From the NCBI GenBank assembly GCA_031002005.1, contig JARYHS010008074.1, positions 283,155,930 through 283,219,929 on the forward strand: DNA of 64,000 nucleotides, read 5' to 3'. The notes under the pieces are model-generated. The model ran no database searches. It saw nothing but the letters and a program-made list of their open reading frames with translations, and was not told where the DNA came from. The position numbers and the translations under genes are program-made. This document shows positions 21,050-33,984 of this stretch, piece by piece. This stretch comes from Vandiemenella viatica. Lineage: Eukaryota > Arthropoda > Insecta > Orthoptera > Morabidae. Each line of letters begins with the position of its first letter. Position 1 is the stretch's first letter.

Positions 21050-22606
21050 GATGTGGCCTCTTAAAGTCATGATTTTTTCAGATGTAACTTGAGCAGACTT
21101 CTCCAATTCGCACGATCTTGGGTGATCATCTGTCAGTTAACTCTGACAAATCTGCGTATGTCCTTGTCCCATCGGTCTGGTGGTCTTCCTCTCAGTCTGG
21201 GATAATCTCTTGGGCTCCATTCTAACACTATTTTTGTCCAAATCGGTCTTTTCTCCGTGCAATATGGCCAGCCCATTGCCACTCCAGGGATGCTGTCTTT
21301 TCTAAGATGTCTGTGACTAAGCGAATGTCTGTTACTCTTTTCTTGTCATTTCTAGTTAAGTCTAGCATTGATCTCTCCATAGCTCTTTGTGCAGTCCTGA
21401 GTTTACTTTTTGTAAATTCACTTAGAGCCCAGGTCTAACAGCCGTATGTCAGCACAGGAAGAATGCACTGGTCATATACTATTTGCTTTAGATTTGTGGG
21501 CATTTCAGATTTCAGGATAATAATATGCCTCCCAAATGCTTGCCATCCCAGCTTGATGGAACGGAAAATTTCGGGTCTTACATCACCTTTCATATTTACA
21601 AGCAGGCCAAGATAAATGTACTCATTGACATTTTCTAAGGATTCATTATCTAGTTGTACAGTACCCTCTGTGGCCCATTTATTAGACATAATTTTTTTTT
21701 CATAGATTCATTCTTAGGCTAATTGCTTTACACTCAGAGGCGAGGTCGGTAACCAAGGTTTGGAGTTCATCCAGGTCATTAGCAACAAGTACAATATCAT
21801 CAGCAAATCTCAGGTTCTTAAGTCTTATGCCATTGATTCTAATTTCCTTTTCCATCCATTCCAGCTTTGACATTGCCATCTCCAAGAGAGCTGAAAATAA
21901 TTTTGGAGAGATGGGATCACTTTGTTTAACACCTCTATCGATGCGGAAGTCAGTGGTTGGTTCTCTAACATTGACAAAGGATGAGGAGGTGACATAGATA
22001 TTAGGGAGCACTCTAATACAAGCTGTATCCACACCATGTTCAGTTAAGGCTTGCAGGACAGCCTTGTGACTTATTGAATCAAATGCTGTTTTGATATCTA
22101 CAAAGGCTACACAAAGAGGCATCTGATATTTGTTTGTGCGACTAATTAGTTCTCGCAGGGCTAGAATGTGGTCGATTGTGCAAAGCTGCTGTGGAATCCA
22201 GCTTGCTCAGTTGGTTGGGCAGAATCAAGGGTGTAACTGATTCAGTTCAACAAGATCTTTGTAAAAACTTTGTACAGAACAGCCAACAAGCATATAGGTC
22301 TGTAGTTTTTGAAGTTATGAATACTTCCCTTTTTGTGTAGCAGAATGTTTTTAGCTTTTTTTTCCATGAAGAATGGATGGATGCATTGTGTAGGCAGTAA
22401 GAGAAGACTTTAGCCAAGTGATTGATAGTTTGTTCGCCAACTAGCTTCAAAATATCAATGAAGAGACCGTCATCGCCAGCGGCTGTTCCTTTTTTCCTGT
22501 TATCTATGGCATAACTGACTTCAGATGAAAGTATTTCTGGCACTATGGATAGAGTGGAGGGGGTGAGAATATCAGAGTTTCCTCTAAGCTTATCCTGAAA
22601 AAACAT
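21050..22606 (-). pseudogene. RTE-clade LINE reverse transcriptase, 5'-truncated
   Basis: A long, easily read RTE-type reverse transcriptase. KKGTAAGDDGLFIDILKL (about 22450) is the fingers motif. PLCVAFVDIKTAFDSISHK (about 22110) holds the first catalytic Asp. DRGVKQSDPISPKLF replaces the usual RQGD by KQSD. NLRFADDIVLVAND (about 21800) is an intact FADD box. IYLGLLVNMKGDV and LPVLTYGC follow at the end, then the typical AGHIARR-like C-terminus in a further frame to about 21060. Three frameshifts (near 22250, 21695 and 21435) divide it. The endonuclease is missing. Confidence 0.85.
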
Positions 22607-22609
22607 AAA

Positions 22610-25300
22610 ACATGTGTACAGGGAATTGAATGTGCATAAACCATATGATGAGACTCATTACGTGTGTATCCAACCTCCATGCAACACACTTGAATAAAAT
22701 TTATATCCAAATAATGCAAACTGTGTTCATCTTTTTGTGTGTTTGTTATTGCCCTGGTTTCCAGTAAGTGATGGGTTTACTGTTCCTATCCATTCTTGTT
22801 TTCACTACCTAAAGCATTTCCTTTTCTATGCTATCATAACTTTATTTGGTAAAAGTCAACAAATCAAATATTGTGGAATGCTACTGAAGTACAGGTACTA
22901 CCAACAGCTTTCATACAAATACTTTTTGCGTATTGCTAATTACCTTGTGACCAAAAAATGATTTCCTGTTGAAAGTTTTTTTTTGCAAACTTACTGATTT
23001 ATAACAACTTAACCACAATTGGTTTTTAATAATAGCAACTGCCAACGACTATTCAATAGATACTAATCAATAAATATCATTAAAATTGCTTGGTTGTAAA
23101 TTTCACTTGTATCAAAATTTCCAGGGTCAAAAGATAACAGGCAAGAAGTCTACGCCTGTTTAGGAAGTATTAATATATGCAAGTGACTACATTTCATGTG
23201 GTAGGAATGTCTATCAGTTTGGACATTAAAATATTAACCACACTGTGCATATTACTGTTTCCATGGGAGAATTTCTTACCAATGGGTATCTTTAAGACTG
23301 AATTATATCAAACTAATATTAGTCCATAAATTACGGTGTAACATAGTTTTACTCACTGAAACTGGTTATTTTGGTTAAGGACAACTGGCAGATGTATCCG
23401 CATCTTCCAAATAATTCTATTTTTAAATGGCAGGCAAACATTAAACTGTCGGTAGTTCTGTTGGTTTAATGAAGAATCATATTCAGCAACCTGAGATGCA
23501 ATTGTTGCGTGGATACTACATTACCACTACACAGAACACTTAATAATCAAGACAAATAGCAAAATTGCCAGATGAGTGTATGAATCATATAATATTATTT
23601 TTTTAAAGGCTGGGTTAATGAATAAAAAGAATCATTCTGTGGGTAAAATGTGCTCTACTACATAAACAGTGATGCTCAGACTATACCTAAGTAGAAAAGC
23701 AGCAATGAAAAATATTTTCAGATAGATACCACAAAGCAAGTTTTCAATCCATGCCTTGTTAATCATCAGGACTGATATTAATGGTAAGAAATGACTGGGG
23801 ACATGATAACAACAAGGAGCACAGTTATAACAAAAAATATGAATCAGTGTCTCAATATATGCTACAAATCAAGAGAAAAGTAATAAATTAAAGGCAAAGA
23901 TTCCTGTAAACTTCAGTGCAATTCTCCATACTTACCATTTCTATTATTTTACAGAAGATTGTATTGTAGATTAATTTTATGGTGCCCACCTTGGTTGCTA
24001 AAGGATCAAGGTTTGAGTCACTTTTCTGATGAATCTTGTCTTCATGTATGTCTAATAAGATATAAATACTCAGTTTGATTCCAAGTCAAACTGTATATCC
24101 AGTCTAGAGAAGTTGAAACTGTCACCTGATCTTTGACACCAAATAGTTGCTTTACATTTAAAAAAAAAAAAATTGTGCTTCTATATTCATGCGGTCAAGT
24201 TGTCACCTACTGAGTTCCAGTATTGTACAAATAAAACATTACTTTTACGTATTTTTTAAAGGCTTTACATCCACTCACACTAAGTATAACACCATTTCAT
24301 TTATGTATTTTTTACCTATTTTTAGTTATGCTCTAAAGCATTCATCACACAAATAACTTTCCCAGTGCACTTGGCCACAATGTTCTTCATCAAAATTGTG
24401 CCATGACATTGGAAGTACATTTTAGAGTTAATTGCAATGAGTGATGATTTTTTCTGAAAGTCATTAGATCAAAAGTATGATCTTTTTTCAATTAAAATCA
24501 TCATTTAATGTAGAAAGATGAAATTCCCGATGGTATGTAACAAAATCTTTATATCTTCCTTCAACAACACATATAATGCCTTAAAGTCAATATGGATTTT
24601 TGATTCCCAGCTATAATCTTTTCAATTCAGTATTTTACACAGCTGTATGAATGATTTAGATAAACATAGTATAAGGAGTTTAAAAGTTAATGCCTTAATA
24701 TAAAGATATTTTTATGTCTTACCTAAATTTAATATCATGATTTACTTGGTGTCCCAGACACAAATGCTCTATATATTCACTGAAAGAAGTTGAATGAGAC
24801 AATTGTTCCTGTTGCCCCCTCCCCCCCGATATGATTTTAAATTTTACTTAAATAATAGTTTTATCCTTGAACATTCGATTGCTCCAGCTATTTTCTAATA
24901 AAGTAAGAAGAATAAAAGGAGCACCATACATATATCTTGAGCCTTGTGCATTGTTACCTGGCTAGAAGAAAATGGTGATAGGCTGTGCAAACTGAGGTCA
25001 GATTTTGATATTAAAAAAGAGTGAGGCATGAAGCACTGAACACAAAAACTTCCCTCTCTTCAGCTTTGGTGAGTGGTGAAGGATGTATTTTATCTGTAGA
25101 TATTGTCTCATGGCATTTCCTCCAACTAAATATTCAAGTTTAATAGTTATTCATGTACAGAAGTCTTACATCCAAAAAACTGACAGATAAGTTTGATGCT
25201 AAACTTTCTCTTATACAATGTCATATGTTTGTTGTAAATTCTATTTGTCTATGCCTGTTATTATTATTATTGTATTCCTTCTTGTTGCACCAGTTCATTC
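22610..25300. other. Intron of PIX, no feature recognised
   Basis: AT-rich with poly-A/T runs and a C run near 24825. No coding or structured repeat was seen over 2.7 kb, which is unusually clean for this window. Confidence 0.5.
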
Positions 25301-25306
25301 ATTTAA

Positions 25307-25312
25307 TTTATT
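25307..25312 (-). promoter_or_regulatory. Candidate polyadenylation signal for the long PIX isoform
   Basis: AATAAA on the minus strand, about 400 nt after the TGA at 25708. Such hexamers are frequent in AT-rich DNA, so this is only a positional candidate. Confidence 0.25.
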
Positions 25313-25707
25313 GATTAATAATTGCAGCTGAGAATTAAAGGATGAGGGTAACAGGCAAGGTCTGCAAAAATAAAAATGTAGTTATAGCTGCAGCATGACA
25401 CAGTTAATATTCTATTTGTTAATAATGAACATCCATAATTACAATGATAAAACCATTATCAGATTGATCACATGGGTTCCACACTTTCTAATACTAAAAA
25501 CAATGCTCTGTACTTGTTGAAAAAAAAAATCCAAATTTAATGAATCTGACCAACTAAAATGAGTTATGTTATCATTTAACTCTCTCTCATAAAAACTGAA
25601 CACAGAAAATATTTTTAATGCATTAATATAACAAGCACTGTTATCACACAAGCGAACCACATGCAAAATGCTACTTGAAAGTGTGGAAACACATGCAGCA
25701 CAAAGAT

Positions 25708-27564
25708 TCAACCCTTGCCTGTTTTTGAAGGGGTGGGAACAGAACCTCTCACAGCTGAAGCTGGGAGTTTTGTCTTCAGCCACCAATGAGCGTACATCCC
25801 AGAACGGTAGATTTCACCAACACAGGCTGTGGGCTGGCTATCCACACCAAGCCAGGCCTGTGATGTTGATACAGGATGCAGATCCCTTTGTGCAGATGTT
25901 ACTGAAGTAATAGAATCATGTGACCTCATTAAAATCTTCTCAGATGTTGGTGATGGCTGTGCTGAAGTACGAGGTGTGGATCCAAAAGGTGACGTGCACT
26001 TGCATTGGGCTTCATAATTTACATCTTCTAGCTCGCTACTTTCTCTGGGAGTGAAAGAAAGTGGTTGCAGCGATGACTCACTAAATCTCATGCCCAATAC
26101 TGCTCTATCACTATTAGGAATAATGTTTGTGAGATCAGGAGAAGTGAGTGTGGAATTTCCTGCTATATCTGCCAGTCCAGAGTCCGATGAACGTGAACTG
26201 CAGAGTACATCTGAACAATGCTTGCAACCTACAGATTTGTTACAGCAGGAGTTACCCGCTGACGAAGGGTACGGCTTAATAGTGATATACTGGTAAGTCA
26301 AACAACGGCCATCTCCGCGATCACGTGTATTGTACACATGGCTCTGAGATAGAGATGCAGATGACGGCATCTGCTTCACTGAACTTTTATAACAACTTCC
26401 ACTTTCAGTTGCAACATGTTCACTGCTAGATAGAACAGGCAAACTACAAACTGTACGGACACTCTCACCACTGCGTTCACTAGATGCACTGTCCTGCTGT
26501 TGAACTTTAGGATGAGGGGCTCTATTAGATTCACCCTGCATTGGGTCCAAGTTATATAGCAGTTCTGCCAGCATTTCAGAAGGTACAGGCATTACCTTTG
26601 CAGGGACATCAAAAGTAGATGAATGGGTGGTCAGTGGAAATTGTTGATTTTTTGAAAAAATAGGTAGTGACTGAGTTGATAATCTACTGAAATTTGAACA
26701 AGTCTGTTCCCTGAAAGGTAGGCTACTTTCTTCAGAGAGAGGGAATGATTCAAGATCACAAACTGTGGCAGGATAGACAGAGAAGTTTTGTTTACTAGAT
26801 GATGTAACAGGTAAACTCTGTCTTATTATAAAGTTATTATCTCCTTTTAAACAAATATTGGAAGACTCCTCCACCAGATTGTCAAGAATTGTAAGATTTT
26901 CACAAATATCACTTGGGAAAACCTTTTGCCATGATTCACTTTCAAAACTAGAATTACTGGAGCAAAGAGATTTAAGTTCATCAGTTTGGTTTTGACAATC
27001 AACATTTAATGAATTAAAGTTTTCAGTACATTTCTGTGAGCTTTGAAGTTGTGTAAGCTCTAGTAATTTTGAAGCACTTCCATTTTCACATAAAGCTGCA
27101 TTAACAGTATCTGCAAAATCATCAGAAGTACCACAATTTTTCTCTGAATATTTTACATAACCAAAGGGACTACTAGAACAGCTGGATACAGAAATAGTAT
27201 GTTCACCATCATTCTCACTGTCAAAATCGATAGCATCCTGCCTTTCCAATGTTTTTTGTTCTTCCTGTTCATTTCCTGAACCCAAACTGCACATACTAGA
27301 GTCTTCACTTTCTGATTCTTCTTCAGATTCACTTGACTCAATAACAGACTCCACTTCATAAGTTCTCACTTTTTTGGGATACATAACATATTCCACCTTA
27401 TGACTATGTCTTATCTTTACACCTAAGATATTAACAGCAGCACTGTCTCTAAATTCAGAATACAATAACTGCTTCAGAACCTTTCGTGTTATAATACCCT
27501 TGCGAACAAGTTTGGCAAAATAAGATGTCAAACTGTAGTATGGTGAAAGTGGAGTAGCACTTAC
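25708..27564 (-). CDS. ARHGEF7 (Pix/RtGEF): PIX alternative C-terminal exon (read-through of the 27564 donor), about 619 codons
   Basis: If the GTAAGT at 27564 is not used, the frame stays open to a TGA at 25710-25708. An open run of this length is far beyond chance in an intron this AT-rich, so it is very likely coding. It begins VSATPLSPYYSLTSYFAKLV and continues RKGIITRKVLKQLLY, a compact, probably folded segment. A long serine-rich, acidic and presumably disordered tail follows, including ESSESEEESESEDSS and SDSGLADIAGN. It lacks the SCLRP segment, the Arf-GAP (GIT)-binding region and the coiled coil expected downstream in the canonical protein, so this isoform would differ in GIT binding and dimerisation. 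I do not recognise a domain in the tail. A candidate AATAAA lies about 400 nt downstream. Confidence 0.75.
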   Translation of the reverse strand, partial: VSATPLSPYYSLTSYFAKLVRKGIITRKVLKQLLYSEFRDSAAVNILGVKIRHSHKVEYVMYPKKVRTYEVESVIESSESEEESESEDSSMCSLGSGNEQEEQKTLERQDAIDFDSENDGEHTISVSSCSSSPFGYVKYSEKNCGTSDDFADTVNAALCENGSASKLLELTQLQSSQKCTENFNSLNVDCQNQTDELKSLCSSNSSFESESWQKVFPSDICENLTILDNLVEESSNICLKGDNNFIIRQSLPVTSSSKQNFSVYPATVCDLESFPLSEESSLPFREQTCSNFSRLSTQSLPIFSKNQQFPLTTHSSTFDVPAKVMPVPSEMLAELLYNLDPMQGESNRAPHPKVQQQDSASSERSGESVRTVCSLPVLSSSEHVATESGSCYKSSVKQMPSSASLSQSHVYNTRDRGDGRCLTYQYITIKPYPSSAGNSCCNKSVGCKHCSDVLCSSRSSDSGLADIAGNSTLTSPDLTNIIPNSDRAVLGMRFSESSLQPLSFTPRESSELEDVNYEAQCKCTSPFGSTPRTSAQPSPTSEKILMRSHDSITSVTSAQRDLHPVSTSQAWLGVDSQPTACVGEIYRSGMYAHWWLKTKLPASAVRGSVPTPSKTGKG

Positions 27565-27731
27565 ATGTGGAGGAGGGAGTGGCTGTGGTTTGCTTGGAGT
27601 AGGTGATGTTGGTGGTGGAGAAGAAACAGATGATTTTCGAACAGTACGGATTTGTTGTTTTAAGTTTTCCACCCAAGACTGTTGATCATCACGAGTCTGA
27701 CAAACTGCAACTATGCGTTCAATCATTGGCC
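27565..27731 (-). CDS. ARHGEF7 (Pix/RtGEF): PIX/ARHGEF7 exon: last PH strand and helix plus proline-rich linker (short form)
   Basis: The exon starts after ttgtttcag and encodes PMIERIVAVCQTRDDQQSW then VENLKQQIR, the last strand and closing helix of the PH domain with its invariant tryptophan. A proline/serine linker ending KPQPLPPPH follows. At 27564 the sequence reads CAT|GTAAGT, a perfect donor in phase 0. That matches the phase-0 start of the exon at 3828, giving the canonical junction into the segment with the SCLRP motif. Length 167 nt. The same donor is read through in the alternative long exon described separately. Upstream in-frame codons above 27731 are intron and should not be included. 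Confidence 0.92.
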
Positions 27732-27732
27732 C

Positions 27733-30700
27733 TGAAACAATAGACACACACAAATCAATTAATATATTATATCTACATATCAGCACAAATATGAATATAC
27801 TCACAATATTCTATGTCAGATTTCAAAGAAAGACATTAAATACTTGTTTCATAGTTGGGAGTAGGCAGAAAATACTGAAAGAATGGAGACAGTGCTTGTC
27901 ATCCTACCACAATTATGCCTGCAAATTGACTTTGGTGGCTCCACTTTACAGGTCACTGCGTTTTGGCTCTATCTCCAAGATCTGGTTACAATTATTCAGT
28001 GGCTTGAGTTACGCTGATCCATCCCACCCTTTCCTAATCATATCCTTCGAGATTTCTTCATTTCACTTTGTTAAAATGAACTACTCCTGTCTAATACTTC
28101 AATCTAAATTACAAGATCCAATGATAAGTTAATGATACTGATGTTTTTTGTATGTGAAAAGGCATACCTACAACCAGCATTAAAAGATGGCACAGTAGTC
28201 ACAATAAATACAAGCCTATAAATAGGGCTTTGAGGCCTAGAGCAATCAGTTCCACTGTTGAATAAAGCAGCAAAGGACATAAGCGTACCAATAGAAGAAG
28301 TTCAAATTATGTATTCCATTGAACATCATATTTTTCTGGTAATGGAATATCACAATCTGGCGGCAAAATGGTGCAGTTTTCAAAAACGATTTAATAATTT
28401 TTTTTCGAAACTTCTGTATGAAATTCTTACAGCTTTCACAGTAAAAAAATCATTTGTTACATTCTTCTGTCAATCTTTGTTTTTGAGATTTTACACTTTG
28501 AAATCAGGGACTCCTTTCAAGAACACCCTTACTTTCATCTTCTTTTCACTACCAGTCCACCTGGCACTTTGGTGCAATCTCTCAGTCTAGAGTAGAGGCG
28601 CAGTAAGTGAGGAAATGTTTTTATATTTTTATATGGAATTGCAAACATTGTACAGTGATATGCCGTTTTTTGTCTGTTAAACTCAGTGAGAATGGGACAA
28701 CAACTAACAACAAGCTTCATAAGGCTTCTGGAAATAAGGTTACATAAAGAGCTCAAGTTTTTCATTGGAATTAAATGGAATGAATGTTGAAGATGAAGAC
28801 CACAGTGTATGACAATATAATAGTTATATCTCTGTATTTTCTGTAAAGCGAGGATCCATCATGAGTAGATTGTAATTTAGCTACTGAATAATTTAAGTTG
28901 GTAGTATAAGATTTTATGTTAGCATTTGGTAATGCAGCCTCTGTAGCCATCGCAATAAGCTGGCAAAATGTCTGTGAAGTGATAATGGCCATAAGACATG
29001 AGGATTGTTAGAATTAACGCCCCTGAGAGGCGACTAACAAAATGTAGTTATATATTTGTTCTTGTGATTTTGAAATAGGGTTTAGTGTAGAGTTAATATT
29101 GTAAAAGCTTGAGAGAAAACTGACTACGAAATACATATCATGAATAATACCGAAAGTGGATTTTTGTTAGATGATTAATTTCAAACTGTTCCCATCAGTA
29201 ATTAAAGTTTCATGTTTAACTATTAAATTTCTTGTAACGTGGGCTTTCGTCAAAGATACCATGGCCAAATGGTTTATCAAAATCTACGACGTGCCCGCCC
29301 TTGCGGTAGTATATTGATTAGCTTGCAAATGGCTCAGCAAATGTTGTCTAACTTGAATGGAAAGAAGAAGGTACGAAGGCACCAAGGGTTAAACGTTACA
29401 AGTGGAAGACCATCAACCACTCAGACAGAGGTCAAAATGCCACGGTATCATCCTATTGAAGTTGAATCATAGAAAATGATTGCAGAAGAACTGAACATTA
29501 TATGGTGAGACAGTATTATAGAAGATTAATGTGAAGAGGATTTAACAGAATTAGATAGGCAGTTGCTTATTTAATGTGTGTATAGTATTGGGAATTGACA
29601 TAAGATATTCTGCAATAAATAGTCAAAAGAAGTATTTAAGCATCATTAATTGTTTGTAAGGGCTTAGTTCTTAATGAAGCATTGTTGAGTGTTAAAGCAT
29701 GCAGCGCAGCTGCGAGAGAGTAATTGTTGAAAGTAGTCTGGGGCAAGCTAGCATTGAGGATGGAGGCGAGTGCTAAGTAACCGCTTGTGTTGCCTCCAGC
29801 TGAATTTATTTTTATATTGGTGATAGAAATAGTGCATAATAGGCTCTTTAAGAACTGCAAACAAGTGTTTCTAGAAGAACTGAGTTTTCTGGTAGTTAGT
29901 TAGTCAGCAGCTGTGTTGTTGAACCAACAAAAGTGTGTTGAGAATCTGCAATTGTAGGTGAAACGGTTTTGATATGCTTTATCCATGGTCAATAAACTAT
30001 ATTACTTGCTGGTGATGATAGGAAAAAGTGAATGTTGTTTACAAGTAAATTAGTGAACAGTTTAGCAATCCCTGTAGTGATTTTGTGAATAAGCAGAACC
30101 TACAATCCACATAACATACCACCAACATATTCAAGCTCATCAGTAAGCCAGAGCATTTTTTGTGTGAATGAAGGCTTTCCCAGTGTGCTGCTGCAATGTA
30201 ATCTTCGCGGCAGTGAACCCACAAAGATTACATTACAGAGCATTTTTATTGTGGCCACAGACGACTTAACATTATCGCAACAATTAATTGAGGAATGTTC
30301 ATAGCTAAATATCTGTGAATGAGAAAAACTGGTGTGGAAAAGGTACCCAAAAATCTTGGTGAACAACAGTGTGATGCACGGAAAATTGTGATCTGTTAGA
30401 ACATAATCTCATTTCCAAAAGCCTTAAATAGCTTAATATAAAGTGTCAATCCATTTTCACCGAGTTTAACACAAAATGAAATTCCTTACCACTCCGCAAT
30501 ATTTAGCAAATCCATTTTCATGATGAGATACACATTTTTCACTTATTGCCCCACTACTCAAGACTGAGAGATAGCACCAAAGTGCACTTGGACTTTTAAT
30601 GTTTGGAAGAAATGGAGTGCATATTCCAGCTGCAGGTTCACCATATAATGCATAAGTCTCATTATTATATAGTCAGACCTTGTACATAGATACATGAGAC

Positions 30701-31020
30701 TATACTTTACTGATGCCTGGAAACTTGCACAATATTTTCTTAGACAACTACACAACAAATGGCTCACAAAGCACCATCAGGGGGGGGGGGGGAAACATGA
30801 TAACTGGCTCACAGCAGATGGATTCCTAAAACACCAAGCAGACAACTGGCATGATGAGGAGAGAAATTTCAAAAAGAGCTATTGTGAACTGTATTCACGG
30901 CAGTCCTTGTGATCTATGCAGTATTAAACCGCACCTACGATGAATACCAGAGTTAGGTGAAGGGGAAGAGTGCAATGTTATATATCCATGTCAGTAACTG
31001 AGAACAGCATTGCAGTACTA
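27733..31020. other. Intron of PIX, unassigned
   Basis: No feature I can support. The open frame at 29239-29472 (ending GRPSTTQTEVKMPRYHPIEV) looks somewhat protein-like but unidentified. TGTTAGAATTAACGCCCCTG at 29007 could be an LTR start, but no matching end was found. A run of 13 G lies at 30780-30792. Confidence 0.4.
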
Positions 31021-31230
31021 ATTGCTGCAGCAGTTGCATAGGACCGGAGGATGACAGAGGATGTCATCAAAAGATACTTTTTCCACATCATCATCCAAAT
31101 TGTACAGATTTGCTGGACGTACTGACAATGCCTCTTGGGTGAAAGCAGAAATTTTCTCCAGCATCTGTTTCATAAAAAAATTTAACACCTCATTCAGAAC
31201 ACAATGTACAGAATTCACAGATATGCTAAT
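31021..31230 (-). other. Exon-like coding segment, unidentified
   Basis: After a possible acceptor (tttccatcattcatcag) the minus strand is open for about 70 codons to a TAG. It includes LNEVLNFFMKQMLEKISAFT and LSVRPANLYNLDDDVEKV. The composition is that of a real protein. The pattern is loosely like an RIIa-type docking helix pair, which is only a guess. It could be a terminal exon of a nested minus-strand gene or a relic. Confidence 0.3.
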
Positions 31231-32717
31231 CTGATGAATGATGGAAAATGACAGATAAGAAAAAATTGTGACACCCTACATGGCTATTACATGATTGAAT
31301 TTTTGTAATGTCACCATAATCTCCACTTGTTTGCGTTATTATTTACCAAAGATTTTCAGCAAATTTCTATCATCAATTTCTTATTAATAAACTTTTTGAC
31401 TCTTGATTCCTTCATACTACTTCTTCTTTCTTGGATTTAAAGCATATTTGCAAGAAAGACTCAAGGTTTTAAATAAGACATTGTGAGGGCATGGGAAGAA
31501 AAACAAGAAGGACTTATACAAAAGACTAAGCCTACAAATCACATGGAACAATTTTGGGAAATCACCTTAATAACTTAGCCAGTATTTGAATCCAGTCTCT
31601 CCCCTACACAGAGCAAGTATGTGTTAACTGGTCCAGTTTCAAGCATATTCATCAATCTACAGGTTGGTGGATATAGTCTCTACACCAACTCTTGATGTTT
31701 AATGCCTCCAAGCTTCAAACGCTTAAATTATCAAATTGCTTACCAGCAAAAATCTTGCCCACAGTTTGAACCTTTTGCCAGATGTAAAATAATTTAAATT
31801 TAGCAGTCATAAAGCAAAGAACTTATGAAATTAAACTAATTTTACAGCTTACTAACATCAAAGTCTACTATTCACCAACACTAATATGCTCAAGTCCTTG
31901 ATAACATGTGTTTTAAAAAAAAAAAAAAAATCAGATGACTTCTGACAGCAAAGAACCTATCATTTCCACACTTAGCCAAATCAAACATCCATATTAGTGT
32001 TGTATACCTTCAAGTGACAAGCTGCATAAATTAGCATGTATGGATCATGCCATAGTATCCACATCTCTACACTTCCTCCAACATCTATTCATAAGTAGCA
32101 CTCCTCTTGTGAGTTTGGGAGGAAACAATTGGTGTTGATTAACAAATATAAATAAGTTAAAAAAGATGAACCATCACTCATCATAGAGCAAAATATAAGC
32201 AAAAAATCACATCAAACTGTTATTTACACACACTATGTCATACTTATGATGCAGAATTTAAGCATGAAAATTTAAAAAAGTAATCTGTGTTCACGTTATT
32301 AATGTTTCTGCAATTTTTAAACCAATATACCAAATTTCCACCACCTATGGGCTATAAAGTACTTCCTTATTTAATTACCTCCACCAGAACCCTGCTGATG
32401 CAACTGTCACCAAAGTATCACTTCATTTCCAAATTTTTTATCTGCCAATTATATGGTGACATTGGAAATAGTATTCACAAACATCTAATCATGCAAACCA
32501 ATTCCAAAAGCAGATTTTTATCAAACACTATCTGAAACTGTTAATTTTTAGATTCCATTAATTTTTAAATTCCATTACATACTCTAATTCTTCTAGCTTC
32601 ACTAAGCTTTAACGTTCCATCATTACAATGTTTTCCTATCCAAACTGTCACTTCAATGTTTTATTCCCATCAGATCAAGAAATCTTCATCAAATATTTCT
32701 TCTTTAATAGTTCTTAC

Positions 32718-32842
32718 CACTTTTGTTACAAATATTTCCTGCTTTTGGATCTGTATCTATAATGAGACCAACAATTTCTGACCACTGACTTTGATAACAT
32801 TGTAAACTCTTTCTCATAAAAACTGGTTGATATACAAAACAA
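32718..32842 (-). other. Exon-like coding segment with consensus splice sites, unidentified
   Basis: A 125-nt block is bounded by ttttccag upstream and GTG|GTAAGAAC downstream. One frame is open throughout and reads LQCYQSQWSEIVGLIIDTDP. It needs one base from the previous exon and ends in phase 1. I do not recognise the protein. Confidence 0.35.
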
Positions 32843-33013
32843 CTGGAAAACAATGAAAATCACACATAAAAAATATCAATATACTGCAATGAAATCCTGA
32901 AGCAATATTACAAATTGCACATTTCATATAGAACAATACTCGCACCTAATGTGCATCTGATGAAAAAATCATATTTCTAGCTAACAAATATTAAATCTCA
33001 AAATCTAGAACAC

Positions 33014-33755
33014 TGTAGTGGCCCACAGGATTTTTGGATAGAGCTGGGTAGTAGTTATGATTTCGTACAGTGCCAGCCAAAGCAGGCCAGTTGCAACAGC
33101 GAAGGAAAACAATTGCATGTGATGGAATGTAGCTATGCAAAAGGAAATGGCCAAGGAATCAGGTCAGGTGTCAGCAAAAATAAGATGAAGCACGACGTCA
33201 TTTGGCAAATGATGGGAGTGGGGCAGGAGCCACGATTGGTCGAGGATCCGCCCTACCACTTGTCCTATGGTGGGACATCGGGATCAAAACCAGCGTGCAC
33301 TGAGGAGGAGAGGGCTCAGGTCGTTCTCAGCAGGTCTTAGCAATGTCAAGCTAGGATCAGGTCATTCAGGAGGAGGACGAGGAGGTGTGACAGTGGATGA
33401 CAGCTGTTGACGCCAGCCAAGTCTACAATGGGCACAGCCAGGAGCCCACGCCAGCAACAGTAACTCTATAGGTGGGATGAAACCATTAGAGAATCATATT
33501 TGGGATGTCAGGTGATAGGAGCAAGCCTTAGATGAATTACAAGCTGAAGGGAGCAAGGAAGATAGGACTGATTAATTATTTATATAATCCTGGTGGAAAT
33601 AAAGTTGTAAATATGTATATATCCTTACTGAGAGTATCATTTACAAATAATACCATTCTCATGACATAGAGTCTTACCCACAATTTAATATGGCTCTCGG
33701 GAAGTGGCAGAGCAAACGCAAAGAGATTCGCCAGTCACCACAGTATAGGATCTCA
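33014..33755 (+). repeat. 5' LTR of the Gypsy-like element
   Basis: It begins TGTAGTGGCC and probably ends at the CA of TCTCA near 33755. It aligns with 37868-38606 over its length with scattered substitutions and small indels, so the insertion is not recent. Confidence 0.8.
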
Positions 33756-33984
33756 GTTTGGTGTCATGGTGTGCCGTCAGGCAAGCGATAAAACATTGAG
33801 GTTGAGGGTAGTAATATTCCAGTAAGTGGTAATTAAGAGAAAAAGTAAAGTGAGAGAATTGAATGACAGAAAACACCTCTCAGTTCAAAAATGATACAGG
33901 ATCATTGATGGACAATTATCGGCCTAAACGTACTGTAGATCAGTACACTATTAGTATGTTTTCAAGTCATTAATTGGTCGGTGA

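Noticed and set aside
27733..27804. Extension of the PIX open frame upstream of 27731
   Set aside because: A clear acceptor (ttgtttcag) ends at 27732 and the extra 24 codons have no similarity to PH domains; the true upstream exon is 49563-49641.
29239..29472. Small gene with GRPSTTQTEVKMPRYHPIEV
   Set aside because: Protein-like in part, but there are no splice sites, no recognised family and it lies in isolation; left unassigned.
29007..30030. Solo LTR
   Set aside because: It starts with a plausible TGTTAGAATTAACG, but I found neither a matching CA end nor a target duplication.
31018..31230. Final coiled-coil exon of PIX
   Set aside because: The residues do not resemble the PIX coiled coil, and its position between the 49563 and 27731 exons is wrong for a C-terminal exon of the canonical form.
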